NCBI GenBank assembly: GCA_964356295.1 | Contig: CAYHHE010000054.1 | Span: 1-19,953 of the forward strand | From: CAVQGZ01 sp964356295 | Lineage (GTDB): Bacteria > Actinomycetota > Actinomycetes > Jiangellales > Jiangellaceae | Reading direction: 5' to 3' | Length of the DNA stretch: 19,953 bases | Shown: piece by piece, positions 1 to 7,391 of the stretch | Position numbering within the stretch: position 1 is the first letter of the stretch | Layout of the letters: each line of letters opens with the position of its first letter | Program-made: the position numbers and the translations under genes | Notes under the pieces: model-generated | Database searches by the model: none | The model's input: the letters and a program-made list of their open reading frames with translations, nothing else | What the model was told of the DNA's origin: nothing

Positions 1-667
1 CTGCACTGCCGCCGTCCTGCCTGAGCGCCGGATGGGTCTCCGCGGGGCTCGGGGGCGTACCGGCGCCTGCGGTGCCGACGGCCACTCGGGCCTCCGGGCG
101 GCGCTCGGCCCGGTCGTCCGCGTCATCGACCTGCGCGGCGCCCAGGTGCGGCTGCGGGGCTCCTGGCCGCACGATCGCCAGCAGCAGCAGGTACCCGACC
201 ATGAGCGCGCCGGGGACGGCGACCAGCCAGGCGGGCACGGACAGACCGACGAGCGCGCCGACGGCGACCACCGCGGCAGTGACCAGCGTGGCACCGGCCA
301 GCAGCGCGAGGATGCGGCGGCGCCTGGCCGCAGCCGACCGGTGTGGCGGCTCGGACCGCGCGCCGGTCGAGCGTCGCCCGACCGGAACCCTCAGGCGCCG
401 CCCGGCCCAGAACGGCCCGGCGGACGGTTCGGCCGTAGCTGTGCGAACGAGCAGCCGGCGTCCGAAGCGGCGACGTCGCGTGGGCGCGATGTCGTCCTGC
501 GTCGGCGAGGACGGGTCCGCGGCGTCATGGTCGGTGGGTGCCGCGTCGGCCGGAACCCGGTCGGCGAGCCGCGAGGCGGCATCGGCGCGGCGATGCAACC
601 ACTGAGGCACCAGGAACAGCACCCACGCAGCGACGATGACGACGACGATGAGGCCGCTTCCTCCCAC
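1..667 (-). CDS. sepX: SepX/GlpR-like divisome membrane protein (3' end outside window)
   Basis: This is the first 222 residues of a membrane protein that runs off the left edge. It starts GTG (M-G-G-S-G-L) and has a transmembrane helix at about residues 5-24 ending in VPQWLHRR. A long Arg/Pro/Asp-rich polar linker follows (25-117), then two closely spaced hydrophobic segments (about 118-143 and 146-166), then another polar, disordered stretch. The N-terminal pattern SxLIxxxIVxAWxxxLVPxWLxRR is what I recall of actinobacterial SepX/GlpR. In those bacteria the gene sits next to rimJ, a moeA-like gene (glp) and galU, exactly as here. In Corynebacterium GlpR is the membrane receptor of Glp; in Streptomyces SepX supports septation. 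The start lies 12 nt after the rimJ stop, so it is probably co-transcribed. No strong ribosome-binding site is visible. The identity rests on N-terminal similarity plus gene order; the C-terminal domain cannot be seen. Confidence 0.75.
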   Translation of the reverse strand, partial: MGGSGLIVVVIVAAWVLFLVPQWLHRRADAASRLADRVPADAAPTDHDAADPSSPTQDDIAPTRRRRFGRRLLVRTATAEPSAGPFWAGRRLRVPVGRRSTGARSEPPHRSAAARRRRILALLAGATLVTAAVVAVGALVGLSVPAWLVAVPGALMVGYLLLLAIVRPGAPQPHLGAAQVDDADDRAERRPEARVAVGTAGAGTPPSPAETHPALRQDGGSA

Positions 668-678
668 GCCGCACGACG

Positions 679-1308
679 CTACGGCGAAGAGGGGTCCGAT
701 CGGGGCAGGTGAGGGGGTGTGTCGCGACGCCACCGGGCGAGCAGCCCGTCCGGGACCTCCTCGACGGTCACCGCGAAGCTGAGGTGGTCACGCCAGTCCC
801 CGTCGATGTGCAGGTAGCGCTCGCGACGGCCCTCGGCCCGCAGCCCCAGCTTCTCCACCACGCGCAGGCTGGCGGCGTTCTCCGGGCGGATGTTGATCTC
901 GACCCGGTGCAGGCCCATCCCGAGCAGGCAGTGGTCGATCGCCATCGCCACCCCCGTCGGGACGTACCCGTGCCCGGCGAACTCCTGCCCGATCCAGTAG
1001 CCGATGTGCGCCGACTGAGCCGATCCCCGGACGATGCCCGAGACGTTGACCTGCCCGGCGAGGGCGTCGTGCACGGTCAGCGCCCACGGCAGCGACTCGC
1101 CCATCCTGGCCTGGGCGTTCAGGCGACGGACCATCGAGCGGAACGACACCGGCGCCGCGCGTGGGTCGGACGAGGTTGCGTCCCACGGACGCAGCCAGTC
1201 GGTGTTGCGCCGGCGCAGCTGGTCCCACGCGCGGGCGTCGCGGTAGCGCAGCGGTCGCAGCCCGACCGGCGGCACGCTCAGCGTCACCGGCCACGCCGCC
1301 CCGCTCAT
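679..1308 (-). CDS. rimJ: GNAT family N-acetyltransferase, RimJ/RimL type
   Basis: A 209-residue acetyltransferase of the RimJ/RimL group, which transfers acetyl from acetyl-CoA to protein N-termini or small amines. It begins with the family-typical VGLRPLRYRDARAWDQLRRRN (residues 15-35). The GNAT core follows: the beta-4 strand IGYWIGQEFAGHGY (102-115) leads into the CoA-pyrophosphate loop, and VEINIRPENAASLRVVEKLG (136-155) is the beta-5/alpha-4 region with the conserved Asn-x-x-S. GLRAEGRRERYLHIDGDW (155-172) is the usual C-terminal motif. The ATG start has only a weak upstream GAAGG. It lies 34 nt after glp and 11 nt before sepX, inside the galU-glp-rimJ-sepX operon. The true substrate is unknown; neighbourhood with glp/sepX is conserved in actinobacteria, but a division role for this enzyme would be inference. 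Confidence 0.88.
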   Translation of the reverse strand: MSGAAWPVTLSVPPVGLRPLRYRDARAWDQLRRRNTDWLRPWDATSSDPRAAPVSFRSMVRRLNAQARMGESLPWALTVHDALAGQVNVSGIVRGSAQSAHIGYWIGQEFAGHGYVPTGVAMAIDHCLLGMGLHRVEINIRPENAASLRVVEKLGLRAEGRRERYLHIDGDWRDHLSFAVTVEEVPDGLLARWRRDTPPHLPRSDPSSP

Positions 1309-1342
1309 CCGGCGGACCTTCGGTCGCCCGGCCCCGGCAGGG

Positions 1343-2566
1343 TCACCCCCGGCGCCGTTCCAGCTGAAGGCAGTCGACCTCGGACCCTACGGGGAGGTGG
1401 TCGACGTCCTCGGGGACGACGATCAGGCTGGTCGCCCGGGCCAGGTCGGTCAGATGGGACGCCTCCGGGGTGCCCAGCGGCTCCGCGCTGAACTCGCCCT
1501 CGCCGGTGGGAACGACCCGTCCCCGGGCGAACTGGCGTAGCCCGGGTGTGGAGGAGACGTCCCTGGTCAGCCTCGCCCGCACGCTCGGGCGGTGCAGCCG
1601 GCTCACCCCCACCATCTTGCGGATCACCGGACGGACGAACACCTCGAACGCCACGAACGCATCGACGGGCCGCCCGGGCAGGCAGAAGACGGGCACCCGC
1701 TCCTCCCCGATGACCCCGAACCCCTGGGTCATGCCCGGCTCCATGGCCACATCGACGAAGTCGACCTCCCCGAGCCCAGGCATCACCTGGCGCACCACCC
1801 CGTCGGGGTCGGACAGCCCTCCGCTGGTCACCACCATGTCGGCGCGCACGAGCTGGTCCTCCACCGTGCCACGCACCGCTCGGGGGTCGTCGGGAACCGC
1901 CGCGACCCGAAACGCGGTGGCACCGGCCTCCCGTGCGGCGGCGGTGATCAGGTGCCCGGTCGAGTCGGTGACCTGCCCGAACGTGACCGACATGCCGGGC
2001 TCGACCAGCCGGCTGCCGACGGCCAGCACCACGACCCGGGGACGCGGGCGGACGGTGACCCGGTCCTTGCCGACGGCGGCCAGCAGGCCGATCTGGACAG
2101 CGCCGAGGTAGCTGCCGGCGCGCAGCGCGATGTCGCCGGCCTGGACGTCCTCGGCTCGGCGGCGCACGTTCGCGCCGGGGCTCCGCGGGGTCCGGACGAC
2201 CACCTCGGTCAGAGCCTGGTCGGTCTCGGCCAGCGGGACGACCGCGTCGGCTCCTCGCGGCAGCGGGGCGCCAGAGGCGACCCTGCAGGCGTGGCCGGGT
2301 CCCAGGGCGTGGGCGCTGTGGTCACCGGCAGCGATGTCGGCGACCACCGGCAACGTCACCGGCTGCTCCTGGGTGGCGTCGGCGACGTCGGCGGTGCGAA
2401 CCGCGTAGCCGGGAAGCGTGGCATGGTCGTACTGCGGCAGCGCCCAGGGCGCGATGACATCCTCTGACGCCACGGCGCCGTGCGCGTCGAGCAGCCCGAC
2501 GTCGATCGGGGAGAGCGCGCCGACCGCCCCCAGCACCTCGGAGAGGTGGTCGGCGACCCGTCTCAC
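1343..2566 (-). CDS. glp: MoeA/gephyrin-like protein Glp, molybdotransferase residues eroded
   Basis: A 407-residue MoeA/gephyrin-fold protein. MoeA normally inserts molybdate into molybdopterin-AMP. The scaffold is clear: LPQYDHATLPGYAVR (43-57), RRRAEDVQAG (135-144), PDDP (225-228), TSGGLSDPDG (247-256), CLPGRPVDAF (295-304) and a C-terminal domain IV. Several residues important in E. coli MoeA are changed: Asp59 is Pro52, Thr100 is Ser98, Glu188 of GDEL is Arg186 (GSRL), the Asp of GEADY is lost (DGVV), and Lys279 of KPG is Glu276 (MEPG). This argues against a cofactor enzyme and for Glp, the MoeA paralogue that in Corynebacterium binds FtsZ and the membrane protein GlpR. The GTG start overlaps the galU stop in GTGA, so the genes are probably translationally coupled. 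rimJ and sepX/glpR follow. Confidence 0.85.
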   Translation of the reverse strand: MRRVADHLSEVLGAVGALSPIDVGLLDAHGAVASEDVIAPWALPQYDHATLPGYAVRTADVADATQEQPVTLPVVADIAAGDHSAHALGPGHACRVASGAPLPRGADAVVPLAETDQALTEVVVRTPRSPGANVRRRAEDVQAGDIALRAGSYLGAVQIGLLAAVGKDRVTVRPRPRVVVLAVGSRLVEPGMSVTFGQVTDSTGHLITAAAREAGATAFRVAAVPDDPRAVRGTVEDQLVRADMVVTSGGLSDPDGVVRQVMPGLGEVDFVDVAMEPGMTQGFGVIGEERVPVFCLPGRPVDAFVAFEVFVRPVIRKMVGVSRLHRPSVRARLTRDVSSTPGLRQFARGRVVPTGEGEFSAEPLGTPEASHLTDLARATSLIVVPEDVDHLPVGSEVDCLQLERRRG

Positions 2567-3510
2567 CCGGCGTCCCTCGCGTCCAGCTCGGCGACGAACT
2601 CGCGGAGCCAGGCGACGAACTCCTTGCCGAGGTCGTCGCGTTCGCTGGCCAGCCGAACCACGGTGCGCAGGTAGTCCAGCCGGTCGCCGGTGTCGTAGCG
2701 CCGCCCCCGGAACAGCACGCCGTGCACCCCGCCTCCGTCCTGCGCCGGCATCCCGGCCAGGGTCATGAGCGCGTCGGTGAGCTGGATCTCCCCGCCGCGT
2801 CCTGGCGGGGTGGTGGCGAGGACGTCGAACACGACCGGGTCGAGCACGTACCGTCCGATGATCGCGAGGTTGGACGGCGCCTCTGCCGCGTCGGGCTTCT
2901 CGACCAGGTCGGTGACGCGGACCAGGTCGGCCTCGCCGGTCGGCTGCACCGCGGCGCAGCCGTAGAGGTGGATCGTCTCAGGATCGACCTCGACCAGCGC
3001 GATCACGCTGCCGCCGCGCTGGTGCCGCACCTCGACCATGCGCCGCAGCAGCGGGTCGCGCGGGTCGATGAGGTCGTCGCCGAGCAGCACCGCGAACGGC
3101 TCGCGTCCGACGTGGTCGGCCGCGCAGCCGACGGCGTGGCCCAGGCCCTTGGGGTCGCCCTGGCGGACGTAGAAGACGTCGGCGAGATGGGTCGAGCGCT
3201 GCACAAGCGCCAGTCGGTCGTGGTCGCCCTTGACCTCCAGGGTGTGCTCGAGCTCCCAAGCCCGGTCGAAGTGGTCCTCGAGTGGACGCTTGTTGCGTCC
3301 GGTGATCATCAGGATGTCCGGCAGGCCCGCGTCGACGGCCTCTTCGACCACGAACTGGATGGCTGGCGTGTCGACGATCGGCAGCATCTCCTTGGGGGTG
3401 GCCTTGGTGGCGGGCAGGAACCGGGTGCCCAGGCCGGCGGCCGGGATGACGGCCTTGGTCACCGGCGTCGACGCCGTCGGGGGGGCTGTCGGGGGGGCTG
3501 TCTCAGGCAC
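2563..3510 (-). CDS. galU: UTP–glucose-1-phosphate uridylyltransferase
   Basis: A 315-residue GalU, which makes UDP-glucose and pyrophosphate from UTP and glucose-1-phosphate for cell-envelope and storage polysaccharides. The signature loop AAGLGTRFLPATKATPKEML is at residues 24-43, followed by a FVVEEAVDAG helix. The sugar-nucleotide site RQGDPKGLGHAV is at 116-127, the metal-binding LLGDDL at 142-147, VEKPD near 203, and GRGGEIQLTDAL further on. The length is normal for the family. The first 17 residues are a Pro/Thr/Ala-rich tail (APPTAPPTAS) encoded by G-runs, not part of the fold. The GTG start is favoured because a TAGGGT hexamer lies exactly 6 nt upstream, a leaderless layout. It is first in the operon with glp (4-nt overlap), rimJ and sepX, and divergent from the folate gene on the plus strand. 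Confidence 0.95.
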   Translation of the reverse strand: MPETAPPTAPPTASTPVTKAVIPAAGLGTRFLPATKATPKEMLPIVDTPAIQFVVEEAVDAGLPDILMITGRNKRPLEDHFDRAWELEHTLEVKGDHDRLALVQRSTHLADVFYVRQGDPKGLGHAVGCAADHVGREPFAVLLGDDLIDPRDPLLRRMVEVRHQRGGSVIALVEVDPETIHLYGCAAVQPTGEADLVRVTDLVEKPDAAEAPSNLAIIGRYVLDPVVFDVLATTPPGRGGEIQLTDALMTLAGMPAQDGGGVHGVLFRGRRYDTGDRLDYLRTVVRLASERDDLGKEFVAWLREFVAELDARDAG

Positions 3511-3516
3511 GCGCTC

Positions 3517-3522
3517 ACCCTA
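3517..3522 (-). promoter_or_regulatory. -10 element of galU operon (leaderless)
   Basis: TAGGGT fits TANNNT and ends 6 nt before the galU GTG, which puts the transcription start on or beside the start codon. No Shine-Dalgarno sequence precedes the GTG. No convincing -35 is seen. Confidence 0.6.
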
Positions 3523-3558
3523 GCCAGCACCGACGAGCCGACCCCGGCCCGATCGCCA

Positions 3559-3564
3559 TACGGT
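3559..3564 (+). promoter_or_regulatory. -10 element of 5-formyl-THF cyclo-ligase gene (leaderless)
   Basis: TACGGT fits TANNNT and ends 6 nt before the GTG at 3571, with no Shine-Dalgarno between. It is divergent from the galU -10, with 36 nt between the two hexamers, so upstream promoter elements must overlap or share regulators. Confidence 0.6.
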
Positions 3565-3570
3565 GGGCTC

Positions 3571-4158
3571 GTGGCCGACGTGGCGACCGACAAGAAGGCG
3601 CTGCGCGAGCGCCTGCGCACCCGTCGGGCCGGGCTGAGCGCCCGCGTGCTGGCCGAGGCCGCCGGTGCGCTGCGTGACGTGCTGCTGGCCGAGGCGGGGA
3701 TCGGTGAGGCGCGAACGGTGGCCGCCTACGTCTCGGTCGGCGGGGAGCCAGGGACGGGGCCACTGCTCGACGCGCTCGAGGAGCGCGGCGTGGAGACCCT
3801 GCTGCCCGTGCAGCTGCCCGATGGTGACCTGGACTGGGCCCGGTACACCGGTCCGTTGGGACTCGCCCCTGCCAGCCGGGGGATGCTTGAGCCACAGGCG
3901 CGGCGACTCGGTCCCGACGCGGTGCGTCGGGCCTCGATCGTGCTGGTACCGGCGCTGGCGGTCGACCGTCGCGGCTACCGGCTCGGCAAGGGAGCCGGCT
4001 GCTACGACCGGGTGCTCGACCGCCTGGTCGGGACGGCTACCGACACGATCGCGCTGCTCCACGAGGGCGAGGTGCTCGACCTGCCGATCCCCCGCGAGCC
4101 GCACGACCGGCCGGTGGCCGCCGCCGCCACCCCGTCCGGCCTCGTCCGGCTCCGCTGA
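3571..4158 (+). CDS. 5-formyltetrahydrofolate cyclo-ligase
   Basis: A 195-residue enzyme of the 5-FTHF cyclo-ligase family (YgfA/Fau, MTHFS), which uses ATP to convert 5-formyl-THF to 5,10-methenyl-THF and returns this storage folate to one-carbon metabolism. It has an N-terminal basic helix KKALRERLRTRRAGLS (8-23), YVSVGGEPGTGPLL (53-66), and the diagnostic VPALAVDRRGYRLGKGAGCY (126-145), followed by DRVLDRL and a C-terminal DLPIPREPHDRPV (170-182). The reading frame is open far upstream antisense to galU, but similarity begins only here. The GTG at 3571 is chosen because TACGGT sits exactly 6 nt before it; GTG 3580 is the only close alternative. The gene stands alone, divergent from galU and convergent with the acylase gene. 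Confidence 0.9.
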   Translation: MADVATDKKALRERLRTRRAGLSARVLAEAAGALRDVLLAEAGIGEARTVAAYVSVGGEPGTGPLLDALEERGVETLLPVQLPDGDLDWARYTGPLGLAPASRGMLEPQARRLGPDAVRRASIVLVPALAVDRRGYRLGKGAGCYDRVLDRLVGTATDTIALLHEGEVLDLPIPREPHDRPVAAAATPSGLVRLR

Positions 4159-4193
4159 GCAGGGACCGCGGTGCTGGTCCGTGTCCAACTCCG

Positions 4194-4270
4194 CACACAT
4201 AGTGGCGCGGAAGATCATCGTGACCTGCGGTTTCTCGCGCTCCAGCGTCAGCTCCGCTCGACTATGTGTG
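4194..4270. repeat. 10-bp inverted repeat in convergent intergenic region
   Basis: CACACATAGT (4194-4203) and its exact complement ACTATGTGTG (4261-4270) flank 57 nt between the ends of the cyclo-ligase and acylase genes. The arms are AT-richer than the surroundings. There is no T-run, so it is not a standard intrinsic terminator. It could be a long-loop stem acting in either direction, or the ends of a small degenerate element. Confidence 0.4.
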
Positions 4271-4316
4271 TGCAGACGGACGATGGCCCCGCGCGGGGAC
4301 AGGCATCCGCCCGCGG

Positions 4317-6872
4317 CTACCCCGTGCCGGTGCCGGGCACCAGGGTCAGGGTGCGCTCGGTCTCGGCCTCGATGGCCTCGTCGGTCCAGGCCATGGCTGG
4401 GCTATCGCCGGACTGCCACAACGCGATCTGGTCGTCGTAGTGCGGATGGCCGGGGTGACCGGACTGCCCGGACTGGTTGACCCAGCGCGAGGAGTCCAGG
4501 TCTCCGAAGTCGACGATCATTCGGTAGGTGGGGACGTTGGTGAGCACGTAGGAGTCGTTGCTGGCCTGCCAGGAGTTGGCCAGCACGATGTTGCTCCCGC
4601 CGCCGGCCGGGTAGGGCCCGCGGTTGAACAGCCAGTCCACCGGGCCGATGCCCGTCTCCCCCAGGCCGGGGACGACCAGGTCGAGCACGTGCATCCGCCC
4701 CCACTCCCAGGTCTGGGGATCCTTGCCCTGGCTCTCCGTGAGCTCGTCGCGAGCCTCGATCATCGCCTGGCGCAGGATCGCATCCCTGGTCTCCACGACG
4801 TCGGTGGTGGTGACGTCGTCCCAGTACGGGTCGTCCGGGTCCTGGAGCAGGTCGTCGAGCACGACGAACCATCGCCCGGTCCCCTTGGGCCAGTAGTCCT
4901 CGGGCAGCTCGTCGCGGAACGTCAGCGCGAGCGTCCGCGCGTAGACCGCGTTGAAGTAGGCCGCGGACGCCGAGTCGGGCTGCTGGGTGAAGTCCCAGCC
5001 GTCCAGCAGAGCCTGCCCTTCGGCGTAGTAGCCGTCCAGCGAGACCTCCCGGAGCATGGGGACGAAGCGCTCGCCGAGCCAGTTCCACGAGTCCATCTGC
5101 CAGCCCGCCGAGTCCTGGACGCTCACCAGAGCCTCGCGGCCCAGGAACTCGCGCATGCGGTCGCCGCGGTAGGCGAACTGGCCGATGGTGGTGAGCAGGT
5201 AGGGGTAGTCCTGCGGCACGGTCTGCTCGTTGGCCGTGGCCAGGTACCCGCGGCTCGGGTTGTAGACGTGGGGCTTCTGCTCGAACGGGATGGTGCTGGC
5301 CCAGGTGAACTCGCCGGTCCAGCCCGGCATCGGCATGGAGCCGTCGTAGCCCTCCCGGACGGGTATGGACCCGAAGATGTAGTAGCCGATGTTGCCCTGC
5401 GCGTCGGCGTACACGATGTTCTGGCTGAACGCCTCGGCCAGCTCGAGCGCTTCGGTGAACTCCTCCCAGTTCGACGCCGTCGCCACCGCGGGCAAGAACT
5501 CGGCGCTCCTGCCCGGCTGCAGGCCGGTCCACCGCAGCGCAACCGCGTAGCCGCCGCCCCGGCTCGGTGATCCCGGGGGCACCGCGGCGCTCTCGCCGAC
5601 GCCCTCGACGTTCGGGATGCCGAAGGTGGACGAGACGTCCTGCGAGCTGATCAGCGGCCCGTTGCGAGTGCTGCGGATCGTGATCTCGACCGGCTCGGCG
5701 CCGGCGACGGTCAATGTCTCCGTGCGGGTCTCCAGTGGCACCATTCCGTCCTCGGTCAGGTACTCCTCACCGTCCACCTTCTCAAGGACGAGGTCCGTGG
5801 TGTCGACGTAGGGCGTGGTCACGCCCCAGGCGATGTCCCTGTTGTGCCCGACGAGGACGCCCGGGAGGCTGGAGAGCGAGTAGCCGCGCACGTCGAACGG
5901 GCAGCGCTCGTCGACCGTTCGGCAGCGCAGCCCGATCTGGGTCATCAGTGCCGGCAGCGACGGGGCCAGGTGGATGTCGTTGGCCAGCACAGCGTTGCCT
6001 GACTCAGTCCGGTCGGCGGAGACCACCCACGAGTTGCTTCCGACACCGCCGTCGGGAGAGGCGCCCGAGGCGGACCTGATCGCAGCGGCCGCGGAGGCGA
6101 GCGCAGGCAGCGCCTGTGCCGGGACGGCTGCCGCGCTGCCGGCGGTCGGCGCACCGGTGAGCCCGGACTGCACCAGGTCCTCCTCGGTGAGGATCGTGCC
6201 CATCTCGTCGAAGCGGAACGGCGGGTACAGCTGGTCGACCCTCTCCGGCGGCAGGATCGCCGACAGCACGGCGCGATCGGCTTCGTCGTCCACGTCGTGC
6301 CGCAAGTCCCAGCCGAGCACCCGGATCATGGTCAGCGAGTCCGCGATGGTCCATGACTCGGGGTCGCGATCGACGCCCTGCAGGCCGAGCAGCGTGTACT
6401 GGATGCCCCGCTGCCCCGGAGGCGTCCGGTCGAGCCACGCGTTGACGCCGTCAGCATAGGCCTGGAAGTAGCGGCGGGACTCCGGGCTGAGCAGCCCCAC
6501 CTCCTGCTCGGCGATGCGTCGCCATCCGACGCTGCGCAGGAAGGTGTCGGTCTCGATGGCCGCCTCGCCCACGATCTCCGACAGCCGCCCGGCGCCCGCC
6601 AGCCGGCGTTGGTCCATCTCCCAGAACCGGTCCTGGGCGTGCACGTAGCCCTGCGCGAGGAAGAGGTCCTCGGCGGTGTCGGCGTAGATCGTCGGGATGC
6701 CGTAGGCGTTGCGCACCACCTCGACCTCGCCAGTCAGGCCGGGCAGCGCGATCTGGCGGTCGTACTGCGGGAAGCCCCGCCGGACCTGCCAGAACCCGAC
6801 ACCGACCGCGACGACGAGGAAGACGACGATCACGCCGGCGATGACCGCCAGCACGATTCCCAGGCGACGCAC
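4317..6872 (-). CDS. Penicillin acylase family protein (Ntn hydrolase), membrane-anchored
   Basis: An 851-residue amidohydrolase of the penicillin acylase family. A short basic start (MRRLG) is followed by one transmembrane segment (about 4-28), so the enzyme is probably exported and anchored. The alpha-chain region has RNAYGIPTIYADTAEDLFLA (from about 54) and QGYVHAQDRFWEMDQRR (about 74-90). An Ala/Ser-rich spacer (about 245-270) leads to GVGSNSWVVSADRTESG. In this family self-cleavage before the Ser of SNSW, here Ser279, yields the catalytic beta-chain N-terminus. FSQNIVYADAQGNIGYY supplies the expected Asn region, and the C-terminal GGSNIVLANSWQASND, QSGHPGHPHYDDQ blocks are typical. The substrate (beta-lactam side chain, acyl-homoserine lactone or other amide) cannot be read from sequence. 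An ATG 39 nt upstream is in frame, but the GTG at 6872 has TACGCT exactly 6 nt before it and starts right at the membrane anchor. Confidence 0.92.
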   Translation of the reverse strand: MRRLGIVLAVIAGVIVVFLVVAVGVGFWQVRRGFPQYDRQIALPGLTGEVEVVRNAYGIPTIYADTAEDLFLAQGYVHAQDRFWEMDQRRLAGAGRLSEIVGEAAIETDTFLRSVGWRRIAEQEVGLLSPESRRYFQAYADGVNAWLDRTPPGQRGIQYTLLGLQGVDRDPESWTIADSLTMIRVLGWDLRHDVDDEADRAVLSAILPPERVDQLYPPFRFDEMGTILTEEDLVQSGLTGAPTAGSAAAVPAQALPALASAAAAIRSASGASPDGGVGSNSWVVSADRTESGNAVLANDIHLAPSLPALMTQIGLRCRTVDERCPFDVRGYSLSSLPGVLVGHNRDIAWGVTTPYVDTTDLVLEKVDGEEYLTEDGMVPLETRTETLTVAGAEPVEITIRSTRNGPLISSQDVSSTFGIPNVEGVGESAAVPPGSPSRGGGYAVALRWTGLQPGRSAEFLPAVATASNWEEFTEALELAEAFSQNIVYADAQGNIGYYIFGSIPVREGYDGSMPMPGWTGEFTWASTIPFEQKPHVYNPSRGYLATANEQTVPQDYPYLLTTIGQFAYRGDRMREFLGREALVSVQDSAGWQMDSWNWLGERFVPMLREVSLDGYYAEGQALLDGWDFTQQPDSASAAYFNAVYARTLALTFRDELPEDYWPKGTGRWFVVLDDLLQDPDDPYWDDVTTTDVVETRDAILRQAMIEARDELTESQGKDPQTWEWGRMHVLDLVVPGLGETGIGPVDWLFNRGPYPAGGGSNIVLANSWQASNDSYVLTNVPTYRMIVDFGDLDSSRWVNQSGQSGHPGHPHYDDQIALWQSGDSPAMAWTDEAIEAETERTLTLVPGTGTG

Positions 6873-6878
6873 AGCCGG

Positions 6879-6884
6879 AGCGTA
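6879..6884 (-). promoter_or_regulatory. -10 element deciding the acylase start (leaderless)
   Basis: TACGCT fits TANNNT and lies 6 nt before the GTG at 6872. If used, it places this hexamer inside the reading frame of the longer ATG-start version, which would then not exist. Confidence 0.55.
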
Positions 6885-6988
6885 TCCAGGCTGACTGGAC
6901 GGGCAGGGCATTCCGGGCGCATCATCAGCACTCTGACGATACGAGTGCCAACGGGGATGCCCCCGCGAGGCCTCGTGGGGAGGACGCC

Positions 6989-7306
6989 GTGCCCACCTAC
7001 ACCTACGTCTGCACCGACTGCGACGAGCACCTGGAGGTGGTGCAGTCGTTCACCTCCGACCCCCTGACGGAGTGCCCGCGGTGCGGCGGCAGGTTGCGCA
7101 AGGTCTTCCACCCGGTGGGGGTGCTGTTCAAGGGCTCGGGGTTCTACCGGACCGACAGCCGCTCCTCGGGCACCTCGGCCTCGACGTCCGCACCGGACAC
7201 GGGCACCGGGGCCGCCACCACCGGCACGCCCGCGACGTCCTCCGGTGGCGAGGGCAGCGGGTCGTCCACGAAGTCGGCGCCGAGCTCGACGTCCTCGTCC
7301 AGCTGA
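6989..7306 (+). CDS. FmdB family zinc-ribbon protein
   Basis: A 105-residue protein of the FmdB zinc-ribbon family. The N-terminal 55 residues hold the whole domain: MPTYTYVCTDC with Cys8 and Cys11, then ECPRCGG with Cys29 and Cys32, probably binding one zinc, then LRKVFHPVGVLFKGSGFYRTD, the family's usual end. Residues 57-105 are a low-complexity Ser/Thr/Gly/Ala tail, likely disordered. The GTG start has a good GGGGAGGA ribosome-binding site about 8 nt upstream, so unlike its neighbours this gene seems to have a normal leader. A precise function is not established for the family; a regulatory or assembly role is assumed from the zinc ribbon. It precedes the SAF-domain gene by 85 nt. Confidence 0.88.
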   Translation: MPTYTYVCTDCDEHLEVVQSFTSDPLTECPRCGGRLRKVFHPVGVLFKGSGFYRTDSRSSGTSASTSAPDTGTGAATTGTPATSSGGEGSGSSTKSAPSSTSSSS

Positions 7307-7379
7307 CCCCGGCCTGACCGCGCCGCCATCGCCGTCGTCCGCCTGTGGACGACGAGCCGGGCGGGCCGGGGAACCTGCC

Positions 7380-7385
7380 TAGCGT
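7380..7385 (+). promoter_or_regulatory. -10 element of SAF-domain gene (leaderless)
   Basis: TAGCGT fits TANNNT and ends 6 nt before the GTG at 7392. The only purine-rich sequence before the start is GAGGCG, immediately adjacent and too close to serve as a normal Shine-Dalgarno. Confidence 0.55.
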
Positions 7386-7391
7386 GAGGCG

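Noticed and set aside
32..712. Plus-strand open frames over the first gene
   Set aside because: The minus-strand frame has clear membrane helices and the SepX-like N-terminus in the expected operon; the plus frames are Arg/Gly-rich shadows.
2722..3570. Upstream extension of the cyclo-ligase frame
   Set aside because: The extra 283 codons are antisense to galU and lack family similarity; the leaderless GTG at 3571 explains the start.
3520..4218. A 232-codon minus-strand frame over the cyclo-ligase gene
   Set aside because: Fully antisense to a well-conserved enzyme and without recognisable motifs.
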